A stretch of DNA of 49,459 nucleotides. Origin: an uncultured Bacteroidales bacterium. Its GTDB lineage: Bacteria > Bacteroidota > Bacteroidia > Bacteroidales > Muribaculaceae. Numbering within the stretch: position 1 is the first letter of the stretch; every line of letters starts with the position of its first letter. A program made the position numbers and the translations under genes. Below, piece by piece: positions 28,411 to 38,200 of the stretch. The stretch covers positions 1 through 49,459 of the forward strand of contig CASEAQ010000016.1 of NCBI GenBank assembly GCA_949285735.1. The letters run 5' to 3'. The notes below the pieces were generated by a model. That model searched no databases, was not told the DNA's origin, and saw only the letters and a list, made by a program, of their open reading frames with translations.

Positions 28411-29037
28411 ATGGCAAAATTCATTAACCCCTTCACCGATGTCGGCTTCAAACGCATTTTCGGACAGGAAATCAATAAAGACTTGATTATTGACTTTCTC
28501 AACAGCCTGCTTGTTGGCGAAAAGCACATAAAAGACATTCGTTTCCTCGACAAGGAGTTGTTGCCCGAGTTTGACGGCGACCGCGGTGTCATTTACGACA
28601 TACATTGCATAAATGAGGATGGGGAACAATTCATCGTGGAAATGCAGAACAAAAAGCAAAACAACTTCTGCGACCGCGCACTTTACTATTTGTGCCAAGC
28701 CATATCGAGGCAGGGTGAAAAGGGGCTCGGATGGATGTTTGACTTAAAAGCCGTCTATGGCGTATTTTTCATGAACTTCTATCTGAATCCGAAACAGCAC
28801 CGATTCCGCACCGACGCCGAAGTGGCGATACGCGACACACACGAACCGCTCACCGACAAATTGCGATTCATTTTCCTCGAACTACCATCATTTTCAAAAG
28901 AGGAAGATGAATGCACTACCGATTTTGAACGTTGGATTTATGTTTTGAAAAATATGGAAACACTTAATAGATTACCTTTCAAGGCGAGGAAAGCCGTCTT
29001 TGAAAAATTGGAACAAATCGTGGACATTTCTCCATGA
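28411..29037 (+). CDS. Rpn/PDDEXK-family nuclease, N-terminal part
   Basis: The 208-residue product matches the nuclease domain of Rpn-type (PD-(D/E)XK transposase-related) proteins. It opens with FINPFTDVGFKRIFGQE and has the catalytic set Asp63 (IYDIH), Glu77 and Gln79 (FIVEMQNKKQ). Full-length relatives are about 300 residues and continue in the same frame into a tail with EGR/EGI repeats. Here the frame stops at 29037 just after VDIS, and that tail is encoded in the -1 frame by the next gene, whose ATG overlaps this stop as ATGA. Either one base has been lost (frameshift), or the two parts are now separate, coupled genes. Rpn proteins are DNA endonucleases linked to DNA rearrangement and phage defence (general knowledge). 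It has its own promoter and may be an accessory insertion between nqr and ftsK. Confidence 0.88.
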   Translation: MAKFINPFTDVGFKRIFGQEINKDLIIDFLNSLLVGEKHIKDIRFLDKELLPEFDGDRGVIYDIHCINEDGEQFIVEMQNKKQNNFCDRALYYLCQAISRQGEKGLGWMFDLKAVYGVFFMNFYLNPKQHRFRTDAEVAIRDTHEPLTDKLRFIFLELPSFSKEEDECTTDFERWIYVLKNMETLNRLPFKARKAVFEKLEQIVDISP

Positions 29038-29330
29038 CTGTGGAAGAGAGAATGAAATATGATGCAAGCATTAATGCATACCGCACTCAACTCGCAGTGA
29101 TGGCAAACGAGCGAAACGAAGGTTACGCCGAAGGTATTTCAAAAGGACGCGAAGAAGGCATTAAAGAAGGCATTAAAGAAGGTATAAAGAAAGGCATAAC
29201 TCAAGGACGCGAAGAGGGTATCAAAGAAGGTATCAAACAAACTGCAGCCTCAATGAAATCCAAAGGTTTCACTTCCGACCAAATTGCCGAATTGACTGGT
29301 TTGCCAAAAGACGAAATAGAGAACTTATAA
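29034..29330 (+). CDS. Rpn C-terminal repeat protein, separate frame
   Basis: This 98-residue frame starts at an ATG overlapping the stop of the nuclease frame. It begins TVEERMKYDASINAYRTQL, the stretch that normally follows the Rpn nuclease domain. It continues with a charged helical repeat of GIKE units (about residues 40-65) and ends in a small domain, SMKSKGFTSDQIAELTGLPKDEIENL, typical of Rpn C-termini. In E. coli rpn genes, an internal start produces a short C-terminal protein that neutralises the toxic full-length nuclease (established work on RpnL/RpnS). This frame has the same extent as such a short form, so it could be expressed by translational coupling as an antitoxin. It could equally be the broken tail of a dead gene. 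There is no signal peptide or membrane helix. Confidence 0.75.
   Translation: MTVEERMKYDASINAYRTQLAVMANERNEGYAEGISKGREEGIKEGIKEGIKKGITQGREEGIKEGIKQTAASMKSKGFTSDQIAELTGLPKDEIENL
29147..29237 (+). repeat. 12-base in-frame tandem repeat (GIKE units)
   Basis: Imperfect copies of a 12-base unit close to GGCATTAAAGAA follow one another and encode GIKE/GITQ/GREE units in the Rpn tail frame. Being a multiple of three, copy-number change would lengthen or shorten the protein without breaking it. Confidence 0.8.
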
Positions 29331-29412
29331 ATTCTTACCGCCGTTAGAATCACTTGGCGAAAAGCATAGCAATCTGCCGCAAAACAATATCGATATAATT
29401 TGCGGCAAGCAG

Positions 29413-29443
29413 TTTCATGGGTGCTAAAAAAATAGTATTTTTG
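29413..29443 (+). promoter_or_regulatory. Promoter of the ftsK operon
   Basis: TTTC (29413-29416), 19 bases, then TATTTTTG (29436-29443) fits the Bacteroidetes consensus with one mismatch. Just upstream, GCCGCAAA and TTTGCGGC (about 29378-29407) form an inverted repeat that may terminate the Rpn transcript. Confidence 0.65.
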
Positions 29444-29515
29444 TAAACACGATTCACACATGGGCCTTTATGGCACATGCAACACATTTTTTCATGACTA
29501 TAAACATCGACAACT

Positions 29516-32098
29516 GTGGCAAAGAAAATTTACGACCCCGATATAGTTGATAACATCGAGACTACCAAAGCAAGCAGTGCAACTCCAAACAAAACTGAGA
29601 CAAAACCCAATAAGCAAAAAACGACAAAAACAGCAAACGAGCCAAGCTCATTCAGCCGATTTGTCAATTTCTGCAAAAGCCGCCGCACAAAAACATTCAT
29701 AGGCGCAATCTTGGGCGTATTTGGCGTGTATCTGCTCATCATTTTCATCTCCTATATGCAAACTGGTGCTGCCGACCAAAGCCTAATCACCTCACACACC
29801 ATGTCGGAACTTGCTGCAGCGTCTGGCAAAGTGGGCAATGCAGGAGCTTCGGTGGGTGCCAACTTGGCACATTCGTTCATATACAAAGGTTTCGGCTTGG
29901 CTTCATTCATTATTGTGATTTGGTGCTTGGTGATAGGCATTCGCATGATGAAGCAATCTGCCAATCTACATTTCTTCCACTTCACGCTAATGTCGCTTAT
30001 CAATATCATTGCATGTGTGATGGTATTGGGAGCAATTTCACTATTTGCCAATCCATTATTCTTTCCTTTGGGCGGCAACGTCGGGCACTATTGCAACAAA
30101 TTCCTGCAAGACTTCACGGGAACTCCGGGCATGATTCTAATCAACGTACTCATAGTGGTTTTGTGGGTGCTGGTCAGCTACAAAGTGCTGCACATGATAT
30201 ACACAACCGTTAACAAGTATATCCCGAAGCGCACAAAATTCAAAGAAGAAGACGAGGAGGAAGAGATTGAGCCCAAAACCAAGTCTTCGGACAACACCAC
30301 ACAGGACGAACTACAATCGAACGAAACGCCGGCAAACAATCCGTTTGAACCTGCCTCAATTGTCGAAAAAAAAGAAGAGGACGACACAGAGGAATCCTCC
30401 CAGCACCAGCCTCAACCACAAGCCACGACAAACAATGCGGCTGCAGCATATGAACTGCCTTCCCAAGAAGAAGAATTTGAAATTCCTGTTTCCGAAAACG
30501 CTAAAAGCAACAATGACGACCTCTCGGAGATAGAAAGCACAATCACCGTGTCGGCTCCCATCGAACAAGGCAACGAAAATCGCTTTGAAGCCTACGACCC
30601 GACAAAAGAATTGTCGAAGTACAAAATGCCGCCCCTCGACCTGCTTAGAGAAGGTGATACCAGCCAACACGCAGCCGACCTCGACGAACAGGAAGAGAAC
30701 AAAAAACGAATCACCGACACTCTCGCCCACTACGACATTCAAATAAAGAAAATCGACGTGTGCGTAGGCCCTACAATCTCCCTTTTCGAGATTCAGCCAT
30801 GTGAGGGTGTCCGCATCTCCAAGATTAAAGGCCTCGGCAACGACATACAAATGAGCCTTGCAGCACTTGGCATTCGCATCATAGCCCCAATTCCCGGCAA
30901 GTGCACCATCGGCATCGAAGTGCCAAACAAAGACCCCCAAACGGTGTATATGCGCTCAATCCTCGGGTCGGCAAAGTTCCAAAACTGCAAAATGGAACTG
31001 CCAATGGCATTAGGCTGCACCATCACCAACGATGTTGCAATCGCCGACCTTGCCAAGATGCCTCACCTGCTCGTAGCTGGTGCCACAGGACAAGGTAAAT
31101 CGGTGGGTTTGAACGCAATAATCGCATCTCTGCTCTACAAGAAGCACCCGTCTGAACTGAAGCTCGTGCTCATCGACCCTAAAATGGTAGAGTTCAGCCT
31201 ATACTCTAAGCTCGAACACCACTACCTTGCCAAGCTCGTCGGCGAAGACGAGTGCATTGTGATTGAGCCCAAAAAAGCAATCGCAACGCTCAACTCGCTT
31301 GTGCAGGAGATGGAAAACCGCAACCTGCTGCTGCGCGATGCCGGCGAACGCAACATCAAGGACTACAACGCCAAGTTCATTGCCCGCAAGCTGAATCCCG
31401 AAAAGGGGCACAGGTTCATGCCATACATCGTGCTTGTCGTTGATGAATATGCCGACCTCGTGATGACTGGCGGCAAAGACATCGAACGCCCGATAGCGCG
31501 CATCGCCCAAAAGGCTCGTGCAGTGGGCATTCACATGATTATCGCCACCCAACGCCCCTCGACCGACGTAATCACTGGCATGATTAAAGCCAACTTCCCG
31601 GGGCGCATCGCATTCAAGGTGGTGCAAATGGTTGACAGCCGCACTATCCTCGACTGCCCGGGTGCCGAGCAACTTGTCGGACGCGGCGACATGCTGTTCT
31701 CGGCTGCCGGCAGCGTGGTCGAGCGCATACAATGTGCCTTCATCGACACTCCCGAGGTTGAAAGCATTTGCAACTACATAAGCGACCAAGTGGGATATGA
31801 CGAAGCATACGAGTTGCCCGAATATATTCCCGAACCCGACGAACAAGGCGGCGACACTGGCGGCTCGATGAACCTCAACGACCGCGACGCGCTATTCGAC
31901 GAAATTGCACAATACATCGTGGCAAACGACACTGCCTCAACGTCATCGTTGCAACGGCACTACAATATCGGCTATAACCGTGCTGGGCGCATAATGGATC
32001 AAATGGAGGCTGCCGGCATCGTGGGCCCGGCACAAGGCGGCAAACCCCGCAAGGTGCTCATCGACTCAACGCAATTGCAAAGCCTGCTATCTCAATAA
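29516..32098 (+). CDS. ftsK: DNA translocase FtsK/SpoIIIE
   Basis: The 860-residue protein has four membrane helices in the first 230 residues (for example TFIGAILGVFGVYLLIIFISY near 60) and an acidic, low-complexity linker (about 240-380). A motor domain carries Walker A GATGQGKS (about 522-529) and Walker B LVVDEYADLV (about 639). The C-terminal winged-helix gamma domain (about 790-855, YNIGYNRAGRIMDQMEAAGIVG) reads polar DNA sequences. It pumps DNA at the division septum and assists XerCD resolution. The start is GTG at 29516 (MAKKIYDPDIVDN); the nearby ATG at 29494 is out of frame. It leads the operon ftsK-lolA-trxB-murI. Confidence 0.96.
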   Translation: MAKKIYDPDIVDNIETTKASSATPNKTETKPNKQKTTKTANEPSSFSRFVNFCKSRRTKTFIGAILGVFGVYLLIIFISYMQTGAADQSLITSHTMSELAAASGKVGNAGASVGANLAHSFIYKGFGLASFIIVIWCLVIGIRMMKQSANLHFFHFTLMSLINIIACVMVLGAISLFANPLFFPLGGNVGHYCNKFLQDFTGTPGMILINVLIVVLWVLVSYKVLHMIYTTVNKYIPKRTKFKEEDEEEEIEPKTKSSDNTTQDELQSNETPANNPFEPASIVEKKEEDDTEESSQHQPQPQATTNNAAAAYELPSQEEEFEIPVSENAKSNNDDLSEIESTITVSAPIEQGNENRFEAYDPTKELSKYKMPPLDLLREGDTSQHAADLDEQEENKKRITDTLAHYDIQIKKIDVCVGPTISLFEIQPCEGVRISKIKGLGNDIQMSLAALGIRIIAPIPGKCTIGIEVPNKDPQTVYMRSILGSAKFQNCKMELPMALGCTITNDVAIADLAKMPHLLVAGATGQGKSVGLNAIIASLLYKKHPSELKLVLIDPKMVEFSLYSKLEHHYLAKLVGEDECIVIEPKKAIATLNSLVQEMENRNLLLRDAGERNIKDYNAKFIARKLNPEKGHRFMPYIVLVVDEYADLVMTGGKDIERPIARIAQKARAVGIHMIIATQRPSTDVITGMIKANFPGRIAFKVVQMVDSRTILDCPGAEQLVGRGDMLFSAAGSVVERIQCAFIDTPEVESICNYISDQVGYDEAYELPEYIPEPDEQGGDTGGSMNLNDRDALFDEIAQYIVANDTASTSSLQRHYNIGYNRAGRIMDQMEAAGIVGPAQGGKPRKVLIDSTQLQSLLSQ

Positions 32099-32116
32099 CA
32101 TAACTATACACGCATA

Positions 32117-32731
32117 ATGAAACTACGCAACATATTCACCATAATATCACTGCTGCTGTTTTCGACAACGGCAACGGCACAGAATGCCAGCAACGTGCTG
32201 CAACAAGTCATCGACACCTACAATCGCAGCAAAGGCATCTCAGCCGATTATGTCGTCACATACGACAAGACCACCGACCGCGGCACTATCGTAATGGAAG
32301 GAAGCAAATTCCGTATCCTGTCAACCGACCTCAAATGCTGGTACGACGGCAAGACGCAATGGGCATACTCTTCCATGACCGAAGAGGTGAACATCACCCA
32401 ACCCACGCAAGAAGAACTGCAATTGTCAAATCCCTATGCGGCACTTGTCGCATTCAAGGAAAGCTCAAGCGTGTCGATGGTCACTACCCCACACGGGCAA
32501 TACATGCTATCTCTGATTCCCCAAGACAACAATAGCGATGTCAAACTGATACAACTGTTCGTTGGCACAAAAAGCTGCCAAATCGAAAAAGCGTCATTTG
32601 TCATGGCTGACAATTCTCAATACACCGTAGTAGTTGAAAATTACACCACTGGCAAGAAGTTTTCAAAGGATACATTCCAATACGACTCCAAGCAGGTGCC
32701 TGCTGGCACACAAGTTGTGGATTTGAGATAA
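32117..32731 (+). CDS. lolA: LolA-like outer-membrane lipoprotein carrier
   Basis: The 204-residue protein has a signal peptide (MKLRNIFTIISLLLFSTTATAQ) and a LolA/LolB-type beta fold with SADYVVTYDKTTDRGTIVMEGSKFRI, LKCWYDGKTQWAYSSMTEEVNI and a closing KKFSKDTFQYDSKQVPAGTQVVDLR. LolA ferries lipoproteins across the periplasm. The assignment rests on fold pattern and on position directly behind ftsK (18-base gap), where Bacteroidales LolA homologues usually occur. The Lol partners are not in the window. Confidence 0.88.
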   Translation: MKLRNIFTIISLLLFSTTATAQNASNVLQQVIDTYNRSKGISADYVVTYDKTTDRGTIVMEGSKFRILSTDLKCWYDGKTQWAYSSMTEEVNITQPTQEELQLSNPYAALVAFKESSSVSMVTTPHGQYMLSLIPQDNNSDVKLIQLFVGTKSCQIEKASFVMADNSQYTVVVENYTTGKKFSKDTFQYDSKQVPAGTQVVDLR

Positions 32732-32777
32732 AAGACCAAACGATTACCAACCACTTTCAAAAAAAACGACACCGAAT

Positions 32778-33719
32778 ATGGAAACAACAAAATGCTTGAT
32801 AATAGGTTCGGGCCCCGCAGGATACACTGCCGCCATATATGCTTCACGTGCCAACTTGGCTCCAATCCTTTATGAAGGCGGACAGCCTGGCGGACAATTG
32901 ACCATCACCACCGAGATAGAAAATTTCCCGGGCTACCCCAACGGGGTTGACGGCTACGAAATGATGGAACAGCTTCGCAGCCAAGCCGCACGCTTCGGTG
33001 CCGACATTAGGCAAGGTGTTATCACCTCAATCGACCTGTCACACCGCCCCTTCGTTGCCACAATCGACGACGGAGCAGCAACCATCGCTGCCGAAACCGT
33101 AATCGTTGCCACCGGGGCATCGGCAAAATACCTCGGACTTGACGACGAAACCAAATTCCGCGGACAAGGCGTATCGGCTTGCGCCACTTGCGACGGATTC
33201 TTCTACCGTGGCAAGACGGTGGCTGTAGTGGGTGGCGGAGATACTGCCTGCGAAGAGGCTACCTACCTCAGCAACCTCGCATCAAAGGTTTATATGATTG
33301 TGCGCAAAGACCACCTACGCGCATCAAAAGTGATGCAAGAACGCGTTGCCAAAGCCGAAAACATCGAAATATTGTTCAATACCAACACAGTCGGGCTGTT
33401 TGGCAACAACGGTGTTGAAGGTGCGCACTTGGTGCGACACAAAGGTACGCCGCAAGAAGAATTGTTCGACATCGCCATCGACGGCTTTTTCCTCGCCATT
33501 GGGCACAGCCCCAACACGGCTTTCCTAAACGGGCAACTCGAACTCGACGAGGCTGGCTACATCAAGACCTTCGGACATGGGCAGGCAACAAGCGTCGAGG
33601 GAGTGTTTGCCGCTGGCGACGTTGCCGACCCTCACTACCGCCAAGCCATAACAGCGGCTGGAATGGGCTGCAAAGCCGCCCTCGATGTGGAAAAATTCTT
33701 GCTTGCCAATGGGCATTAA
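32778..33719 (+). CDS. trxB: Thioredoxin-disulfide reductase
   Basis: This 313-residue flavoprotein has the FAD motif IIGSGPAGYTAAIYASRA, the redox-active pair Cys135 and Cys138 (ACATCDGFFYRG), the NADPH motif VVGGGDTACEEA and the C-terminal FAD motif VFAAGDVADPHYRQAITAAG. It reduces thioredoxin with NADPH in the cytoplasm. The length is that of the low-molecular-weight bacterial type. It lies 46 bases behind lolA, and murI follows. Confidence 0.97.
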   Translation: METTKCLIIGSGPAGYTAAIYASRANLAPILYEGGQPGGQLTITTEIENFPGYPNGVDGYEMMEQLRSQAARFGADIRQGVITSIDLSHRPFVATIDDGAATIAAETVIVATGASAKYLGLDDETKFRGQGVSACATCDGFFYRGKTVAVVGGGDTACEEATYLSNLASKVYMIVRKDHLRASKVMQERVAKAENIEILFNTNTVGLFGNNGVEGAHLVRHKGTPQEELFDIAIDGFFLAIGHSPNTAFLNGQLELDEAGYIKTFGHGQATSVEGVFAAGDVADPHYRQAITAAGMGCKAALDVEKFLLANGH

Positions 33720-33774
33720 CTTCATTGGACTGCAAATATCCGACGTGATAGAAGGAACCGATTGCACCGAATTT

Positions 33775-34626
33775 ATGCGCTTGACAGAATTAGTTAACGG
33801 TAGTCCTATTGGGGTTTTCGATTCGGGATATGGCGGACTCACCATCTTGCACAAGATACGCCACCGCCTGCCTCAATACGACTACCTTTACCTCGGCGAC
33901 AATGCCCGAGCACCCTACGGAAACCGCTCGTTCGACGTGGTTTACCGTTTCACTCTCGAAGCCGTGAAATACCTCTTCTCACAAGGTTGCCGACTGGTCA
34001 TACTTGCCTGCAACACGGCATCGGCAAAAGCCTTGAGATCGATACAGCAAAACGACTTGCCGCAGATCGACCCGTCTCGGCGTGTGCTTGGCGTGATAAG
34101 GCCCACGGTTGAAAAAATAGGCGAAATCACCCGCAACGGAAACATCGGCATATTCGGCACTCCCGGCACGATACAAAGCCAGTCCTACGACATTGAGATA
34201 GAAAAAATGTATGGAGCCACACTCGGGTTCCACACCTACGGGCAAGCCTGCCCCATGTGGGTGCCGCTTGTGGAAAGCCACGAAGCCGACAATCCCGGAG
34301 CCGACTATTTTGTGCAGAAATACATCTCAATGTTGCTCAGCCAGTGCCGCGACATCGACAGCGTGATACTCGGCTGCACCCACTATCCGCTGCTAATCAA
34401 TAAAATCAGGCAATATATGCCACAAGACATCACCATCGTCGAGCAAGGTAGCATCGTGGCAGACAGCCTCGCCGACTACCTGCTCCGCCACCCCGAGATG
34501 GAATGCCGCCTGAGCAAAGGCGGAACAGTGCGCTACCTCACCACCGAAAATGCCGACCGTTTCGGCCAAATGGCATCGCTATTCCTCAACCAACCAGTAA
34601 CGGCATCACATATCTCCCTGCAATAA
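33775..34626 (+). CDS. murI: Glutamate racemase
   Basis: From the ATG at 33775 the product is 283 residues, with GVFDSGYGGLTIL at the N-terminus and the two catalytic cysteines Cys79 (LACNTASAKAL) and Cys201 (LGCTHYPLL). It makes D-glutamate for peptidoglycan. A longer frame from 33685 overlaps the end of trxB and adds 30 residues without family resemblance, so the later start is chosen. In many Bacteroidales murI follows the ompH/skp genes of the bamA cluster (recalled); here it is instead the last gene of the ftsK operon. Confidence 0.95.
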   Translation: MRLTELVNGSPIGVFDSGYGGLTILHKIRHRLPQYDYLYLGDNARAPYGNRSFDVVYRFTLEAVKYLFSQGCRLVILACNTASAKALRSIQQNDLPQIDPSRRVLGVIRPTVEKIGEITRNGNIGIFGTPGTIQSQSYDIEIEKMYGATLGFHTYGQACPMWVPLVESHEADNPGADYFVQKYISMLLSQCRDIDSVILGCTHYPLLINKIRQYMPQDITIVEQGSIVADSLADYLLRHPEMECRLSKGGTVRYLTTENADRFGQMASLFLNQPVTASHISLQ

Positions 34627-34676
34627 CCCACATCATCTGACAATGTTGCACACAACCTTATTTATCCAAACGACTT

Positions 34677-35036
34677 ATGAAGGCAAAAAACTGCATATTG
34701 GCAATATGGAATCAACTGATAAGGAAAGGTGCGTGGCGCAATATCTTCGTCACGCACAATGCTTTTGGCATATTCAGCCGATATAGCCATATTTCCCGAA
34801 GGACAGGACTGCCCAAGGTACCCTACCCGTCTAAGACCTCAGCACAAAAAGCAGCCAGTGCGATGGGTAAGAAACATGGCGTACATTTTTCGGTGTACAA
34901 ATGTGCATGGTGCGACGGGTGGCATGTAGGAAAAAATGCCCAAAACAAAGTGCCGACAAAGAACATCCACCAAGCCAAATCCATAACCCAAATCCAATGC
35001 GACACTCCCCGACGGCAAAATCCACATCAGTATTAA
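34677..35036 (+). CDS. Small cysteine/histidine protein, unknown function
   Basis: This 119-residue protein is not recognised by name. The first 45 residues are basic with aromatic residues. The core (about 48-90) reads YPSKTSAQKAASAMGKKHG and then VYKCAWCDGWHVGKN, with Cys76, Cys79 and His83. This is a CxxCxxxH pattern like short zinc-binding proteins found in phage and plasmid accessory genes. The alanine-rich helix before it and the basic tail suggest nucleic-acid binding, which is inference. It lies 50 bases after murI and could be read from the same transcript. Only half a zinc site is visible, so metal binding is uncertain. Confidence 0.6.
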   Translation: MKAKNCILAIWNQLIRKGAWRNIFVTHNAFGIFSRYSHISRRTGLPKVPYPSKTSAQKAASAMGKKHGVHFSVYKCAWCDGWHVGKNAQNKVPTKNIHQAKSITQIQCDTPRRQNPHQY

Positions 35037-35272
35037 CAAGGTAAAAGGGTGAACAATCGTTGCGGAGTGATAATATTTTTGTGGGGAATATCGTTATTAT
35101 TGTTAGAGCCTGCTTGGATTATGCTGTGATTTGAGATGGTGTTGGCAACAAACATCTCGACATCGGCGCAGTTCCTCGGCAATATGAGGCTCTTGATTGG
35201 AACGTTGGGAGCGGCAAAATGCAGCACACTCTTCGGCACATTCCAAGGCATGCATAATATTTTAGGTTGCGT
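35037..35272. other. Intergenic region before porU
   Basis: A -7-like element TATTTTTG at 35074-35081 faces porU, giving a possible leader of about 185 bases. The minus strand is open from 35251 to 35033 (72 codons), with phrases such as SLILPRNCADVEMFVANTISNHSIIQAG that vaguely recall leucine-rich repeats; I do not consider this a gene. Confidence 0.4.
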
Positions 35273-38200
35273 ATGAACATACTTTTACGATACTTCTCTA
35301 TCCATATCATAATCCTATATGTGACAGCAGTTTGCCCCTCGACGGCATTCGCACTCGATGCGTCGCACTATGCCTCCGAGAGTGTCCTCGCTTCGGGGCG
35401 ATGGGTGAAAATTTCGGTAACCGAGAGCGGCATATATTCCATCTCAAATTCCACGCTTGCCCGCTGGGGATTTTCCGACCCGAGCAGCGTGAAGGTGTTT
35501 GGATATGGCGGTGCGCCCATTTCCACCACTCTCGATGACAACCAAGTCGATGACCTGCCACAAGTGCCTGTGTTGCGCCGCAGCAGCGGCATTCTGTTTT
35601 ATGCCCAAGGTCCCACGACGTGGCAGCAATCGAGCCTTACGGGCCTTGAATACAGGCAATACCAGCACCCCTATGCCACAGCCGGCTACTACTTCATCAC
35701 CGACCGCAGCGACATAGAGGCGGCAACACTCCCCACCGAGCAGATGCAGCTCGGCAGTGGCAACATAGTCACCTCGTTCACCGACCGCACTTTCCACGAA
35801 CAGGAACTTTACTCCCCCGGCGAGACAGGGCATTACCTGCTTGGCGAGGATTTCCGCTATAACACAGTGCAGACGTTCAACTTCGACCTCGAAGGGATTG
35901 TCGCAGGCTCGACTGTATCGGTCCTCACAGGCTTTGCCACAGCAACCACGGGGAGCAGCCGACTGACATTCAGGTACAACGGCAATACGCTAAGCAGCAG
36001 CAACTCCGACAACATCTCGGCTGTCTCGGGCGAATACACCCATGTCAACACCACCACATCACTGAAGCAGTTTGAGCCTGGCAGCAACGACCTCGCATAC
36101 TCAATTACCTACACCTACAACGGCACGGTATCGACTGCGCGGCTCGACTACATCACCATCAATTACACTCGCCAACTCAACCTTGGCGACGCCTCACAAT
36201 TGAATTTCCGCACAGCCAGCGAGAGTTCATCTCAATGGACCTACCAGTTGTCGGGGTGCACGTCCGACACCCATATATGGGATGTCACCACTGCCCACGC
36301 CCCCGTGTCGGTGCAATACACCACAAGTGGCACGGCAGCCAGTTTCTCGCCATCGGCTGGCGGCGCAAGAGAATATGTGGCATTCAACGAGAGCGGCACT
36401 TTTCCCACACCCACCCTCGTGGGCAGCATCAACAACCAAAACCTTCATGCCGAGGCTGCTCCCGACATGATAATCATCACACCGAGCGAATTTGTCAGCG
36501 AAGCGCAACGCATTGCATCGCTTCACGAGCAAATCGACGAAATGCGAGTGTTGGTGGTTGACCAATCGCTCGTTTTCAACGAGTTTTCGTCGGGCACTCC
36601 CGACGTGATGGCATACCGCAAACTTGCCAAAATGTTTTTCGACCGCGGCTCAAGCGACGACGGGCATAAACTTGGCTATATGCTGTTGTTTGGGCGACCA
36701 CTCTACGACAACCGCAACATCACCTCGGTGGCGCAGTCGCTCAACTACCCTCGCTTGCTGATATGGGAAAGTGCAAACGGCACCAACGAAAGCACCTCAT
36801 ACTGCACCGACGACATCCTTGGCACACTGTCAGACGGTTCAAGTTCCTCCAACATGCAGAGCCGCGGCTTGGATATTGCCGTAGGGCGAATGCCCGTGAA
36901 AAGCGTGGCAGAAGCCAGCGACGTGGTTGACAAGCTAATAGAGTATGTGACAGGGGAAGACTTCGGGTCGTGGAAAAACAACATCGTGATGCTTGCCGAC
37001 GACGGCGACAACGTCCAACACATGCAACAAGCCGAAAACACAATCACGCAGATGCTTGCCCAAGGCGGCGAGAACTATGTCTATAACCGTATATACCTTG
37101 ATGCCTACACCTACAATAGCGACGGCAGCGGCAGCAACTATCCCGATGCACGCCGCGACCTGTTCAAGAGCCTCAACGACGGCGCACTCGTGTTCAACTA
37201 CATCGGTCACGGCAGCACCGTGGGTTGGTCGCATGAGCGTGTGCTCACATGGGAAGACATCAACAACAACCTCTACTACAGCCACATTCCATTCTTCTAC
37301 ACTGCCACCTGCAACTTTACCCGCCTCGACGGCTCGACGGTGTCGGGAGGCGAATTGATGTTCCTCAACCGCCGCGGCGGCGCAATATCGATGTACACCA
37401 CCACTCGCGAAGCACTCATCGCCCTCAACGGCCCGCTATCGGTGCAATATGGCAACCAGCTCTTTACTCGCGACGACAACGGGCAATACCAGCGCATTGG
37501 CGACATATACCGCTTGTCGAAAAATGCACTCAGCGACGACAACAAGTTGCGTTTCATTCTCGTTGGCGACCCGGCAATGCGGCTTGGCTATCCCACCTAT
37601 AATGCCGTGATTGAAAGCATCAACGGCATAGAGCCTACCGAAGAGAATATGCCCGAGTTCAAGGCGCGGCAAGTGATGACTGTGCGCGGCTCGATATATG
37701 ACGATGCCGGCAACAAAGCCACCACATTCAACGGAGCGATATTCCCCACCCTGTATGATGCCGAGCAGTCGGTTGAGACCAACGACAATCAGAACGACGA
37801 CATCAAGTTTGTATATGACGAACGAAGCAACAAGCTCGCCGTGATAAAAGACTCTGTCTCGGCTGGGGAATTTACGTTCCACATCAACATCCCTTCGGAA
37901 ATATCTGCCGACAACTACCGTCCTGCACAACTGAGCCTGTATGCCTACAGCGACGATGGCAAGGAGGCAAACGGCTCGAACAGCAATTTCTACATCTACG
38001 GCTACGACGACACAGCCACCACCGACACCGTCGGGCCAAATATCCGCTCGATGTACCTCAACAGCGACGAATTTACCGATGGCTCGGAAGTCAACGAGTC
38101 GCCGCTGCTCATCGCCGAGGTTTACGACCAGTCGGGGCTGAACTTCTCGACAGCTGGAATCGGGCACCAAATGACGTTGCTGCTCGACGAGGCGACAACG

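Noticed and set aside
33685-33774. Upstream extension of murI overlapping trxB
   Set aside because: The added residues have no resemblance to the glutamate racemase N-terminus, which starts shortly after the ATG at 33775.
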